A DNA stretch of 64,000 nucleotides from Mycolicibacter heraklionensis (GTDB taxonomy: Bacteria; Actinomycetota; Actinomycetes; Mycobacteriales; Mycobacteriaceae). Both the position numbers and the translations under genes were made by a program. The notes under the pieces are model-generated. The model did not search any database. It was given only the letters and a program-made list of their open reading frames with translations, and was not told where the DNA came from. The DNA is taken from positions 1-64,000 of the forward strand of contig LZME01000086.1 of assembly GCA_001673575.1 (NCBI GenBank), given 5' to 3'. Positions 43,791 through 52,874 of this stretch are shown here, in pieces; positions within the stretch are counted from its first letter, which is position 1, and each line of letters starts with the position of its first letter.

Positions 43791-44522
43791 TTAGGCGCCC
43801 TGGAACTTCGGCGGCCGCTTCTCCACCCGCGCCACCTGAGCCTCGATGACGTCCTGGCTACCCCACGCCTTGTCGAACAGCTCCTTATGCACCGGCTGCT
43901 GCTCCTCGTAGGCGCCGTCGTCGTTGAGCACCCGCTTGGCGTGCTGCAGCGCCAGCGGCGCCAGCCCGGCGATCTCGTGCGCCCAGGCCTGCGCGTCGGC
44001 AAGGGTGCCGATCCGGTTGGCCATCCCGGTCAGCAGTGCCGCGTCGGCGGGCAACTTCTCCGCGGTCAGCATCATCGACCGTGCCCGCCCGTAGCCGACC
44101 AGTGAGGTCAGCCGCCGGATGCTCCAGTTGTCCAGCGCCAGACCGTACTTGGCGACCGGGAACTGGAAGAACGCTTCGGGGGCCGCCACCCGCAGATCAC
44201 AGACCATGGCCAACTGCAGGCCGGCGCCGATCGCCGCGCCGTTGATGGCGCCGATCACCGGCACCGGGACGTCGGCGATGCTCTGGTGCAGCGCGACCAG
44301 CTTGTCGGGGTAGTCGGCGGCGAACGCGTCCCCGGACAGGTCCGCGCCGGCGCAGAACACCGTGCCCTGCCCGGTCAGCACGATCGCCCGGACGTCGTGG
44401 GTGGCGGCGTCCAAGACCGCCTCCCGCAACTCGGTGACGAGCTGGGAGTTCAAGGCGTTGCGACGCTCGGGGCGCTGCAACTCGATAGTCGTGACGGCTT
44501 CATCGCGGGTAACACCGATCAT
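43791..44522 (-). CDS. echA6: EchA6, crotonase-fold acyl-CoA carrier
   Basis: A 243-residue protein, exactly the length of M. tuberculosis EchA6. [16 protein letters not shown] and [45 protein letters not shown] are the crotonase core. The catalytic Glu residues of hydratases are not in place, as known for EchA6, which binds rather than hydrates long acyl-CoAs and helps feed mycolic acid synthesis alongside MmpL3. It is divergent from accD3 with only 28 bases between start codons, and the two share a back-to-back promoter. Confidence 0.92.
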   Translation of the reverse strand: MIGVTRDEAVTTIELQRPERRNALNSQLVTELREAVLDAATHDVRAIVLTGQGTVFCAGADLSGDAFAADYPDKLVALHQSIADVPVPVIGAINGAAIGAGLQLAMVCDLRVAAPEAFFQFPVAKYGLALDNWSIRRLTSLVGYGRARSMMLTAEKLPADAALLTGMANRIGTLADAQAWAHEIAGLAPLALQHAKRVLNDDGAYEEQQPVHKELFDKAWGSQDVIEAQVARVEKRPPKFQGA

Positions 44523-44530
44523 GAGATCCC

Positions 44531-44544
44531 AGCCTAATTACGCT
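44531..44544. promoter_or_regulatory. Symmetric bidirectional promoter of echA6 and accD3
   Basis: AGCCTAATTACGCT contains two divergent -10 boxes: TAGGCT reading left (44536-44531), 8 bases before the echA6 ATG, and TACGCT reading right (44539-44544), 6 bases before the accD3 GTG. Only two bases separate them, and the 14-mer is a near palindrome. Both transcripts would be leaderless or nearly so. Confidence 0.6.
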
Positions 44545-44550
44545 GACGCT

Positions 44551-46053
44551 GTGAGCCGGACCGGGGCCGATGAAGTGCGCGACGCGGTGCTGGATCGCGG
44601 CTCGTTCCTCAGTTGGGACGCCGCGCCGCTGGCCGTGCCGACCAGTGACGCTTACGCCGCCGAGCTGGCGGCCGCCCGGGCTGCCAGCGGCCGCGACGAG
44701 GCCGTCCTGACCGGCGAGGGCCGGATCAACGGCCGCCGGGTCGCGGTGATCGCCAGCGACTTCGACTTCCTGGCCGGCTCCATCGGGGTCGCGGCCGCCG
44801 AGCGGATCACCGCAGCAGTCCAGCGGGCCACCGCCGAACGCCTGCCATTGCTGGCGTCGCCGAGTTCGGGCGGCACCCGGATGCAGGAGGGCACCGTCGC
44901 ATTCCTGCAGATGGTGAAGATCGCCGCCGCGGTCGAGCTGCACAAGCGCGCTCACCTGCCCTACCTCGTCTACCTGCGCCACCCCACCACCGGCGGGGTG
45001 TTCGCGTCGTGGGGTTCCCTGGGGCACGTCACGTTGGCCGAGCCGGGGGCATTGGTGGGTTTTCTGGGCCCGCGGGTCTACGAACAGCTCTACGGTGCCC
45101 CGTTCCCGCCGGGCGTCCAGACCGCCGAGAACCTGCAGGCCTACGGCGTCATCGACGGCGTCATCCCGCTGAAGTGGCTGCGACGCACCTGTTCGCGGGC
45201 GTTGAAGGTGATGCTCGACGATCCCGGTCCGGCTCCCGCGAAACCGGCCCCAGAGCCGATTCCCGACATCGCGGCGTGGGACTCCGTCTGTGCGTCGCGG
45301 CGTCCGGATCGGCCGGGCGTCGGGTTTCTGCTGCGGCACGGCGCCACCGAACGCGTCTTCCTCTCGGGCACCGGCAGCACCGAACGCGGTGCCACGATCT
45401 TGCTGGCATTGGCGCGCTTCGGCGGCCAGCCCGCCGTGGTGTTGGGGCAGCTGCGGGGCGCAGATCGGCTGACCGATCCGGTGGCGCTGCGCGATGCCCG
45501 CCGCGGCATGGCGCTGGCCGCGGGCCTGCGGCTGCCGCTGGTGTTGGTGATCGACACCCCGGGCCCGGCGTTGTCGGTGGAGGCCGAGCAGGGCGGATTG
45601 GCCGCCCAGATCGCGGCGTGCCTGGCCGAGCTGGTCACCCTCGAGGTGCCGACGGTGTCGGTGCTGCTGGGTCAGGGCAGTGGCGGACCGGCACTGGCGA
45701 TGGTGCCGGCGGATCGGGTGCTGGCGGCGTTGCACGGCTGGTTGGCGCCGTTGCCGCCGGAGGGCGCCAGTGCCATCGTGTTCCGCGACACCGACCACGC
45801 CGCGGAACTCTCCGCCGCGCAGGGCATCCGTTCGGCGGATCTGCGGGCGCACGGGATCGTGGATGTGATCGTGGGCGAGCACCCGGATGCCGCTGAGGAG
45901 CCGATCGACTTCGCCAAGCGCATGTCGCGGGCCATCGCCGTCGAACTGTCAGCCCTTGGCGGGGTGCCCGCCGAGCAGCGGATGGCGGCCCGGTTGGAGC
46001 GCTACCGCCGGATCGGGTTGCCGAATCTCAACGAAACCGACGTTTCGCAGTGA
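44551..46053 (+). CDS. accD3: Acyl-CoA carboxyltransferase beta subunit AccD3
   Basis: A 500-residue carboxyltransferase of the AccA/AccD fused type. The N half contains FDFLAGSIGVAAAERITAAVQ and SPSSGGTRMQEGTVAFLQMVKIAAAV (carboxybiotin site). The C half contains QGSGGPALAMVPADRVLAALHGWLAPLPPEGASAIVFRD (acyl-CoA site). It aligns by memory with M. tuberculosis AccD3. GTG 44551 was chosen by homology and because TACGCT lies 6 bases upstream. The last six residues, ETDVSQ, are encoded by the left arm of a dispersed palindromic element and the stop is in its loop. Confidence 0.92.
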   Translation: MSRTGADEVRDAVLDRGSFLSWDAAPLAVPTSDAYAAELAAARAASGRDEAVLTGEGRINGRRVAVIASDFDFLAGSIGVAAAERITAAVQRATAERLPLLASPSSGGTRMQEGTVAFLQMVKIAAAVELHKRAHLPYLVYLRHPTTGGVFASWGSLGHVTLAEPGALVGFLGPRVYEQLYGAPFPPGVQTAENLQAYGVIDGVIPLKWLRRTCSRALKVMLDDPGPAPAKPAPEPIPDIAAWDSVCASRRPDRPGVGFLLRHGATERVFLSGTGSTERGATILLALARFGGQPAVVLGQLRGADRLTDPVALRDARRGMALAAGLRLPLVLVIDTPGPALSVEAEQGGLAAQIAACLAELVTLEVPTVSVLLGQGSGGPALAMVPADRVLAALHGWLAPLPPEGASAIVFRDTDHAAELSAAQGIRSADLRAHGIVDVIVGEHPDAAEEPIDFAKRMSRAIAVELSALGGVPAEQRMAARLERYRRIGLPNLNETDVSQ

Positions 46054-46091
46054 AAGTGCGAGTAGCGGCCTGCAAAACGTCGGTTTCGGCG
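46032..46091. repeat. Dispersed 60-bp palindromic element, copy A
   Basis: Nineteen-base arms (46032-46050 and 46070-46088) pair at 18 of 19 positions around a 19-base loop. The whole 60 bp matches 60241-60300 at 57 positions, and the loop is identical. It lies between the convergent accD3 and DMT-transporter genes and overlaps the accD3 3' end. It is likely an RNA hairpin that ends or protects both transcripts, or a small mobile palindrome. Confidence 0.85.
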
Positions 46092-46124
46092 GTTAGTGTC
46101 GGCGACGGGCCGAACCAGGCCGAC

Positions 46125-46979
46125 CTAGCCGGTGATCATCGCTACGGCCACCCCTGCCAGCACCATCCCCATCACCTGCCGCAGCCGCACCCGCTCCCCG
46201 AGCAGGACGACCGCCAAGATCACCGTGGCGGCCGGGTACAGCGAGATCAGCACGCTGGCCAGTGACAGCAGCGCGAGCTTCAATGCGAACAGCATGGTGA
46301 CATTGGCGGCGGTGTCGAGCAGTGCGATCAGGAACGCCAGCCGCAGCGGTGTGCCGGTCGGCACGCTGAGATTGCGGCTCATCGCCGCGACGGCGATCAC
46401 CAGGACGGTGGCCGCGGCACGTGCGAACAACAGCGGCCACAGGCCGGAATCCGATGGCGTGCGGTCCAGGAAGACGAAGTTCAGCCCCAGGGCCACCCCC
46501 GAAGCGACCGTCAACCAGAGCACGCGATGGCTGAGCCCCGGCCGATGGACGCCGTCGTCGCCGGCGTGCCAGCTGATCAACACCACCGCACCCAATGCCA
46601 CCGCGATACCTGCGCTGGCCAGCATGCCGGGCCGCTCCCCCAGCATCCGCCCGACGCACACCGGCACGCTGGCATCCACCACCGCGGCCAGGGGTGATAC
46701 CACCGAGATCGGGCCGGTGGCCATGGCCGCGTAGAACCACCAGATGCCCAGCGCCTGGCTGAGTCCACCGAGCATGCCCAAGACGACCGTGCTCGTCGTG
46801 ATGTGCCCGCCGCCGATCAGGGCGAGCATTCCGAGCATCACCATGGAGACCGGCGTGGACACCAAAACCACGCGAAGGGCGGCGACTCGCCGCGACGCGA
46901 CACCGCCCACGAAGTCGCTGATCCCGAAGCTGGTGGCCGACGCCAGCGCCAATCCCTGTGCGGTGGGTGAACCGATCAC
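46125..46979 (-). CDS. EamA/DMT-family transporter
   Basis: A 284-residue membrane protein with about ten hydrophobic segments and two EamA repeats, including GLALASATSFGISDFVGGVASRRV at the start and LYPAATVILAVVLLGERVRLRQVMGMVLAGVAVAMI at the end. The LGERVRL-like motif before the last helix is typical of the drug/metabolite superfamily. Substrate unknown. The GTG start overlaps the stop of a tiny upstream frame, and a 10-bp-arm palindrome sits on the start codon. Confidence 0.85.
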   Translation of the reverse strand: MIGSPTAQGLALASATSFGISDFVGGVASRRVAALRVVLVSTPVSMVMLGMLALIGGGHITTSTVVLGMLGGLSQALGIWWFYAAMATGPISVVSPLAAVVDASVPVCVGRMLGERPGMLASAGIAVALGAVVLISWHAGDDGVHRPGLSHRVLWLTVASGVALGLNFVFLDRTPSDSGLWPLLFARAAATVLVIAVAAMSRNLSVPTGTPLRLAFLIALLDTAANVTMLFALKLALLSLASVLISLYPAATVILAVVLLGERVRLRQVMGMVLAGVAVAMITG

Positions 46980-47038
46980 GCAGCTGCCCTGGCAGCTGCG
47001 GCCCGCTTGGCGGCCTTAACGTTCGATGTGACGATCAC
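46976..47038 (-). CDS. Possible 20-residue leader peptide of the DMT transporter
   Basis: The frame from GTG 47038 encodes MIVTSNVKAAKRAAAARAAA and its stop overlaps the transporter start as GTGA. It is Ala/Lys/Arg-rich with a weak ribosome-binding site. Coupling to the transporter start and the palindrome across the junction are the only support. Confidence 0.25.
   Translation of the reverse strand: MIVTSNVKAAKRAAAARAAA
46979..47000. repeat. Palindrome at the DMT transporter start codon
   Basis: CGCAGCTGCC and GGCAGCTGCG form perfect 10-bp arms separated by 2 bases, with the first base of the transporter GTG in one arm. In RNA this would fold a stable hairpin over the region just upstream of the start. 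Confidence 0.5.
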
Positions 47039-47178
47039 GGCGGAAAGCCTAAGTGGGCATTTAGCTTGGAAACTCCTGCGTTTGCGGGATCTTTGCGCCC
47101 GACCGCCCGATGTTCGCAGGTCGGTGCATTTAAATTCACTTGGATTTAACCCCGCCTCCGAGCGCTCGCACCCGGGGT
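47039..47178. other. Intergenic region between the DMT transporter and the ABC exporter
   Basis: About 140 bases with no supported gene. It has an AT-rich patch (47125-47150) and should hold the promoter of the minus-strand transporter. Confidence 0.4.
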
Positions 47179-48942
47179 TCACGCCAACGAGCGCAGCCAG
47201 GCGTCGTGCAGCGCGGCGTAGTGGCCCTCGGCGCGAATCAGCTCGGCCGGCGGCCCGTCCTCGACGATGCGCCCGTCCTCGATGACCAGAACCCGTTCGG
47301 CGATCTCCACGGTGGAGAGCCGGTGGGCGATCACCAGAGCGGTCCGCCCGGCCAGCACGCTGCGCAGCGCCTTCTGCACCATCCGTTCGCCGGGAATGTC
47401 CAGCGAGGATGTCGCCTCGTCGAGGATCAGTACCGCCGGGTCGGCGAGGAAGGCGCGCGCGAAGGCGATCAGTTGACGCTGGCCGGCCGAGAGCCGCCCA
47501 CCTCGCTTGGCGACGTCGGTGTCGTAACCGTCGGGCAGGGCGGTGATGAACGCCTCGGCACCCACGCTCGTTGCCGCGGCGGCCACCTCTGCGTCGGTCG
47601 CGCCGGGACGGCCGAAGCGGATGTTGTCGGCGACGCTGCCGGTGAACAGGAAGTTTTCCTGGGTGACCATTACCACGTGGCGACGCAGCGTCGCCTGGGT
47701 GAAGCCACGCAGGTCGATGCCGTCCAGCGTCACCGCTCCCGACACCGGGTCGTAGAACCGGGCAATCAGCTTGGCGATGGTGGACTTCCCGGCGCCGGTG
47801 CTGCCGACCAGCGCCACGGTCTGGCCGGCCGGGATGTTCAGCGATAACCCGTCCAACACCGACTGGCCGCCCCGGTACCCGAAATACACGTCACGCAAAG
47901 CGATCTCACCGCGCACCTCAGCAGGAACGGTCTGCGGAGCCGCCGGGTCGGTGACGGCGGGCTTTTCGGCCAGCACCCCGGCCAATTTCTGCAGCGCCGC
48001 GGTCGCCGAGGAGAAGATGTTGAGGAACTGGCTGATGTCCTGCATGGGATCGAAGAACATCCGCAGATAGAGCAAGAACGCGGTGAACGTCCCGATCGTC
48101 ATGTGCCCGTGCAGGACTCGCCAACCCCCGTAGAGCAGCACCACACCGGTGGTGAGGTTGCCCACCAGCTTGATGCCGGGTGAGAAGATCGCGACCAGTT
48201 TGAACGCCCGCTCGTTGACCGCGCGGTAGCGGTCAGCGACCTCCATGAAGATCTCCTGATTGCGGGCCTCACGGCGATACGCCTGTACCGCCTTGATCCC
48301 GGTCATGGTCTCGGTGAACTGCACAATCACCCGCGCCGCATGCTCGCGCACCGCGGTGTAGGTCTTGGCGGACTCGTCTTGGAACCAGCGCAGCAACACC
48401 ACCAGCACCGGGAACGCGGTCAGACACATCAGGCCGAGCCGCCAGTCCAACATGATGAGCAGCACCGCCGTGCCCGCCATCGTGAGCGCGGCGCTGACCA
48501 GTCCGTCCAGCCCGGACTGCAGCATCTCCTGAATGGCGTCGACGTCGTTGGTCAGCCGGCTGACCACCCGCCCCGAGGTGTAGCGCTCGTGAAATTCGAC
48601 GTCCAGCCGCTGGAAATGACGGAAGACCCGTCGCCGCAACTCCAGCAGCACCTGCTGGCCGATCTTGCCCGACCACTGCAGAAAGACCATCCGGGTGCCG
48701 GCCTGGGTGAGCACGACGACCGCGAGCGCAATCACGATCACGCCCAGCTGCCGGGTCGAGCCGTCCGCGGCGATCGGCGGTATTCCGCGGTCGATGCCGC
48801 GCTGCGCCAGCAGCGGAACCGCCAGCCGGGCGGCGTTTTCCACCAGCACGGCCAATGCCAGCAGCAGCGCCGCGCCGCGGTAGGGACGCAGCAACGACCA
48901 CAGCAGGGCCCGCGCCGCGACCCGGCCCGGCTCGGCCGTCAC
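47179..48942 (-). CDS. ABC exporter half-transporter with canonical ATP site residues (Rv1272c-like)
   Basis: A 587-residue half-transporter: six-helix membrane domain (residues ~1-320), then the ATPase with Walker A LVGSTGAGKST, Walker B VLILDEATSSLD with catalytic Glu, and switch His in VIAHRLST. Its signature is LSAGQ rather than LSGGQ. It pairs with the adjacent half-transporter, with which it overlaps by 4 bases. The pair resembles M. tuberculosis Rv1272c-Rv1273c, implicated in lipid or drug export. This subunit supplies the catalytic Glu for the active site, while its weakened signature faces the degenerate site. Confidence 0.9.
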   Translation of the reverse strand: MTAEPGRVAARALLWSLLRPYRGAALLLALAVLVENAARLAVPLLAQRGIDRGIPPIAADGSTRQLGVIVIALAVVVLTQAGTRMVFLQWSGKIGQQVLLELRRRVFRHFQRLDVEFHERYTSGRVVSRLTNDVDAIQEMLQSGLDGLVSAALTMAGTAVLLIMLDWRLGLMCLTAFPVLVVLLRWFQDESAKTYTAVREHAARVIVQFTETMTGIKAVQAYRREARNQEIFMEVADRYRAVNERAFKLVAIFSPGIKLVGNLTTGVVLLYGGWRVLHGHMTIGTFTAFLLYLRMFFDPMQDISQFLNIFSSATAALQKLAGVLAEKPAVTDPAAPQTVPAEVRGEIALRDVYFGYRGGQSVLDGLSLNIPAGQTVALVGSTGAGKSTIAKLIARFYDPVSGAVTLDGIDLRGFTQATLRRHVVMVTQENFLFTGSVADNIRFGRPGATDAEVAAAATSVGAEAFITALPDGYDTDVAKRGGRLSAGQRQLIAFARAFLADPAVLILDEATSSLDIPGERMVQKALRSVLAGRTALVIAHRLSTVEIAERVLVIEDGRIVEDGPPAELIRAEGHYAALHDAWLRSLA

Positions 48943-50723
48943 CGTCGCGCCCAGTCGACGAGGTGTTCGGCGCCGTCGTCGAGCTCGTCGTCTGCCGCCA
49001 GCAGGTAGCGGTACCGCGGCACCTCGGCCAGCAGCTCGGCGTGGGTACCGACCGCGGTGACGGTCCCGTCCTCGACCAGCGCCACCCGATCCGCCAGTGC
49101 CAAGGTGGACGCCCGGTTGGCCACCACCAGCCCGGTGATCGGCGTGCGGCCCGGGGCGCCGCCAGAACCCAGTACCCGGCGCAGCGCATCGGTCACCGCG
49201 GCCTCGGTGTGCACGTCCAGGGCCGACAGCGTGTCGTCGAGCACCAGGATCGTCGGCGCCGCCACCAGGGCCCGGGCCAGCGACAGCCGCTGCCGCTGCC
49301 CGCCCGACAGGCTCATGCCCTGCTCCCCGATGCGAGTGTCCAGCCCGGACGGCAGGTCATAAACGAAGTCAGCCGAAACTGTCGATATGGCGCGGGCCAG
49401 CTCCGCGTCGCTGGCATCGGGTCGCCCCAGCCGCAGGTTCTCGGCCACCGACATCGAGAACAGGGTGGGGTCGTCGAAGGCCGTCACCACCGCCGAGCGC
49501 AACGCCGCCAGGGTCAGCGTCCGGATGTCCCGGCCCCCGATGACGATCTGTCCCTCGGTGACGTCGTAGAGCCGGGACAGCAGCATCGCCAGCACCGACT
49601 TGCCGGAGCCGGTGGCGCCCACCAGAGCGACGGTCTCGCCCGGGTCGACGGTGAGAGTGACCCCGCGCAGCACCCAGGGGCCGGCATCATCAAAGCGGAA
49701 TCCGACGTCGCGCAACTCCAGCCGGCCCGACGGCGGCACCGGGTCATCCCCATCGGTGATCTCGAGGGGCGCGCGGAATATCTCGGTGATCCGATCGGCG
49801 GCGGTCATCGCCTCATGGGTGGCCGACAACAGGAAGCCCAGCGCCGACAGCGGCCAGATCAGCGACAGCATCAACGTGATGAAAGCGACCAGGGTGCCCA
49901 TCGTGACCAGGTGGTGTCCGGCGGCGTACGCGCCGAACGCGACCACGGAGATCAGGGTGAAGTTCGGGATCACCTCCAGCAAAGTCCAAAACTTCGACGA
50001 CACCACGACCTTCTCCACGCCCAGGTCGCGCAGCTTTGCCGCCTCGGCGTCGAAGCGTGCGAACACGTAGTCCTCGCGCCCGAACGCCTTGATGGTGCGC
50101 AGGCCCACCGCGGACTCCTCGACCACGGTGGCCACCTGGCCGGCCTGGTCCTGCGCTTGGCGCGTCAGCCGGGTGTACTGGCGCCGGAAGTGCTGGATGG
50201 CCAGCATCACCGGCACGATCGATGCGGACACCACCACACCCAGTGGCCAGTAGAGCACCAGCAGAATGGCCGTCACCACGATGATCTGCACCGTGTTGAG
50301 CACCAGGAACACCACCACGAACGACAGGAAGCGTCGCACGGCGGACAGGTCGTTCATGATCCGCGACAGCAGCTGGCCGGACTGCCAGCGACCGTGAAAG
50401 GTCAGCGGCAGAATCTGCAGCCGGGCGTACAGGTCCTTGCGGATGTCGGCTTCCACGCCCATGGTGCCGTGCGCGATCAGCCAGCGCCGCACGAACCACA
50501 GCAGCGCCTCGATGACGCCGAGCGCGGTCGCCGCCGTCCCCAGCGTCCACAGTCCGGGCTGGTCGCGGTGCAGTACCGGCCCGTCGATGACGGCCTTGGT
50601 CATCAGCGGGATCACCACGGTGGCGACCAGACTGAGCACGGCCACCGTCACCATGGCGATCCACCGCGCCCGGTAGGGGCGCAGGTAGGGCAACAGGCCG
50701 CGCAGCGCGGACGCCGGTTTCAC
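48939..50723 (-). CDS. ABC exporter half-transporter with degenerate ATP site residues (Rv1273c-like)
   Basis: A 594-residue half-transporter with six membrane helices followed by an ATPase. Walker A is LVGATGSGKSV and the signature LSGGQRQR is canonical. Walker B reads ILVLDDTLSALD with Asp in place of the catalytic Glu, and the switch position is Asn (VVANRAST) instead of His. These changes define a non-hydrolysing nucleotide site in this subunit. It is the first gene of the two-gene operon and is divergent from prrA across about 70 bases. Confidence 0.9.
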   Translation of the reverse strand: MKPASALRGLLPYLRPYRARWIAMVTVAVLSLVATVVIPLMTKAVIDGPVLHRDQPGLWTLGTAATALGVIEALLWFVRRWLIAHGTMGVEADIRKDLYARLQILPLTFHGRWQSGQLLSRIMNDLSAVRRFLSFVVVFLVLNTVQIIVVTAILLVLYWPLGVVVSASIVPVMLAIQHFRRQYTRLTRQAQDQAGQVATVVEESAVGLRTIKAFGREDYVFARFDAEAAKLRDLGVEKVVVSSKFWTLLEVIPNFTLISVVAFGAYAAGHHLVTMGTLVAFITLMLSLIWPLSALGFLLSATHEAMTAADRITEIFRAPLEITDGDDPVPPSGRLELRDVGFRFDDAGPWVLRGVTLTVDPGETVALVGATGSGKSVLAMLLSRLYDVTEGQIVIGGRDIRTLTLAALRSAVVTAFDDPTLFSMSVAENLRLGRPDASDAELARAISTVSADFVYDLPSGLDTRIGEQGMSLSGGQRQRLSLARALVAAPTILVLDDTLSALDVHTEAAVTDALRRVLGSGGAPGRTPITGLVVANRASTLALADRVALVEDGTVTAVGTHAELLAEVPRYRYLLAADDELDDGAEHLVDWARR

Positions 50724-50792
50724 GCAGTCGACCCTAGATTGATCGGAGCGACCCGCGGCGCATCCCGCGCTTGGTAGCCATGTTCAGGCAAA

Positions 50793-51503
50793 ATGGCGAC
50801 CATGGACAACGCCGCTGCCTCCCCCCGGGTCTTGGTCGTCGATGACGACTCCGACGTGCTCGCCTCGCTGGAACGCGGACTGCGCCTGTCTGGCTTCGAG
50901 GTAGCGACGGCGGCCGACGGCGCCGAAGCGTTGCGCAGCGCCAAGGAAGCCCGTCCCGACGCCATCGTGCTCGATATCAACATGCCGGTGCTCGACGGCG
51001 TGAGTGTGGTGACGGCACTGCGGGCCATGGGCGACGACGTGCCGGTCTGCGTGTTGTCCGCGCGCAGCTCGGTCGACGACCGGGTGGCCGGGCTCGAGGC
51101 CGGCGCCGACGACTACCTGGTCAAGCCGTTCGTGCTCGCCGAGCTGGTGGCGCGGGTTCGGGCGATGTTGCGGCGGCGCGGGTCGGCGGCCAGCTCCTCC
51201 TCGGAGACCATCACGGTGGGCCCGCTGGAAGTCGACATCCCGGGCCGCCGCGCCCGGGTCAAGGGCGTGGACGTGGATCTGACCAAGCGGGAGTTCGACC
51301 TGTTGGCCGTGCTCGCCGAACACAAGACCGCGGTGTTGTCGCGCGCGCAGCTGCTCGAGCTGGTCTGGGGCTACGACTTCGCCGCCGACACCAACGTCGT
51401 CGACGTGTTCATCGGCTACCTGCGACGCAAGCTGGAGGCCGGTGGGGCCCCGCGGCTGCTGCACACCGTGCGCGGGGTCGGCTTCGTCCTGCGAACCCAG
51501 TGA
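50793..51503 (+). CDS. prrA: Response regulator PrrA
   Basis: A 236-residue OmpR-type regulator, the length of M. tuberculosis PrrA. Receiver domain: acidic pocket VVDDDSD, phospho-acceptor Asp61 in [18 protein letters not shown], and Lys in DYLVKPFV. The C-terminal winged helix is residues ~140-236 ([32 protein letters not shown]). PrrAB is the essential two-component system tied to energy metabolism, nitrogen and early infection. The stop overlaps the prrB start (GTGA). Confidence 0.96.
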   Translation: MATMDNAAASPRVLVVDDDSDVLASLERGLRLSGFEVATAADGAEALRSAKEARPDAIVLDINMPVLDGVSVVTALRAMGDDVPVCVLSARSSVDDRVAGLEAGADDYLVKPFVLAELVARVRAMLRRRGSAASSSSETITVGPLEVDIPGRRARVKGVDVDLTKREFDLLAVLAEHKTAVLSRAQLLELVWGYDFAADTNVVDVFIGYLRRKLEAGGAPRLLHTVRGVGFVLRTQ

Positions 51504-52855
51504 GCGCAGACGTGAACGTCATGAAGCTGCTGCGGCGCATCTTCGCCAGAACACCGTCGCTGCGGACCCGGGTGATGCTGGTGACGGCGATCGGCACCGC
51601 GATCGTGACGGTCATCATCGGCGCCATCGTGTGGGTCGGTATCACCAACGACCGCAAGTATTGGCTGGACCGCCGGCTCGACGAGGCGGCCGGGCTGACC
51701 GTCCCGCTGATCGGCCTGGGTGAACTGCCCCGGTCGGCCGGCGCCACCGACGCGGTCATCACACTGCGGCGGGCCAACCAAGTGACCTCGAACTCCTCCG
51801 TGGTGCTGCCGGAGCTGGAGCCGGGTTATGCCGACACCGAGATCGACGGTGTGCGCTACCGGGTGCGCACCGTCGACATCCCCGGGCCGGGGCCACGGTC
51901 GCTGGCCGTCGGCGCCACCTACGACGCCACCCTCGCCGACACCAACAACCTGCACCGCCGGGTGATCCTGCTCTGTACCGTCGCGATCGGGGCGGCGGCG
52001 CTGCTGGGCTGGCTGCTGACGGCATTCGCGGTGCGGCCCCTGCGACGCCTGGCGCAGCAAGCGCGCTCGATCGACGCCGGTGATGAACGGCCCGATATCG
52101 AAGTGCGCGGCGCCACCGAGGCGGTGGAGATCGCCGAGGCGATGCGTGGCATGCTGCAGCGGATCTGGACCGAGCAGGATCGGACCAAGGAGGCCCTGGC
52201 CTCCGCCCGTGACTTCGCCGCGGTCTCCTCGCACGAGCTGCGCACCCCGCTGACCGCGATGCGCACCAACCTCGAGGTGCTGACCACCCTGGACCTGCCC
52301 GACGACCAGCGCAAGGAGGTGCTGCACGACGTCGTGCGGACCCAGACCCGGATCGAGGCGACATTGTCGGCTCTGGAGCGGCTGGCGCAGGGCGAACTGT
52401 CCACCTCCGACGATCACGTGCCGGTCGACATCACCGATCTGCTCGACCGGGCTGCCCACGACGCGATGCGGGTCTTCCCCGACCTGAACGTCTCGCTGGT
52501 GCCGTCGCCGACCTGCATCATCGTCGGGCTGCCCGCCGGACTGCGGCTGGCCGTCGACAATGCGATCGCCAACGCGGTCAAGCACGGCGGCGCGACCCAG
52601 GTGCAGTTGTCGGCGGTCACCTCACGCGAAGGCGTGGAGATCGCCATCGACGACAACGGCGGCGGGCTTCCCGAGGAAGAGCGCCGCATCGTCTTCGAGC
52701 GGTTCTCCCGCGGGTCGACGGCATCGCATTCGGGCTCCGGTCTCGGCCTGGCCCTGGTGGCGCAGCAAGCCGAACTTCACGGCGGCACGGCGTCTTTGGA
52801 AGACAGCCCGCTGGGCGGGGTGCGTCTGCTGCTGCGGCTCCCACCACCGAGCTGA
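51500..52855 (+). CDS. prrB: Sensor histidine kinase PrrB
   Basis: A 451-residue membrane kinase. The first membrane span is at residues ~24-48, followed by an extracytoplasmic domain (~50-152), a second span (~155-176) and a HAMP ([18 protein letters not shown]). The phospho-acceptor is His245 in [10 protein letters not shown]. The ATPase has N-box [19 protein letters not shown], and GSGLGLALV. It phosphorylates PrrA. GTG 51500 gives the 4-base overlap with prrA. Confidence 0.95.
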   Translation: MSADVNVMKLLRRIFARTPSLRTRVMLVTAIGTAIVTVIIGAIVWVGITNDRKYWLDRRLDEAAGLTVPLIGLGELPRSAGATDAVITLRRANQVTSNSSVVLPELEPGYADTEIDGVRYRVRTVDIPGPGPRSLAVGATYDATLADTNNLHRRVILLCTVAIGAAALLGWLLTAFAVRPLRRLAQQARSIDAGDERPDIEVRGATEAVEIAEAMRGMLQRIWTEQDRTKEALASARDFAAVSSHELRTPLTAMRTNLEVLTTLDLPDDQRKEVLHDVVRTQTRIEATLSALERLAQGELSTSDDHVPVDITDLLDRAAHDAMRVFPDLNVSLVPSPTCIIVGLPAGLRLAVDNAIANAVKHGGATQVQLSAVTSREGVEIAIDDNGGGLPEEERRIVFERFSRGSTASHSGSGLGLALVAQQAELHGGTASLEDSPLGGVRLLLRLPPPS

Positions 52856-52874
52856 GCGCACTAGGCCCGGCTCG

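Noticed and set aside
48855..50777. 640-codon frame antisense to the ABC exporter genes
   Set aside because: The product is His/Gln/Arg-rich and lacks any domain; both ABC half-transporters on the other strand are complete.
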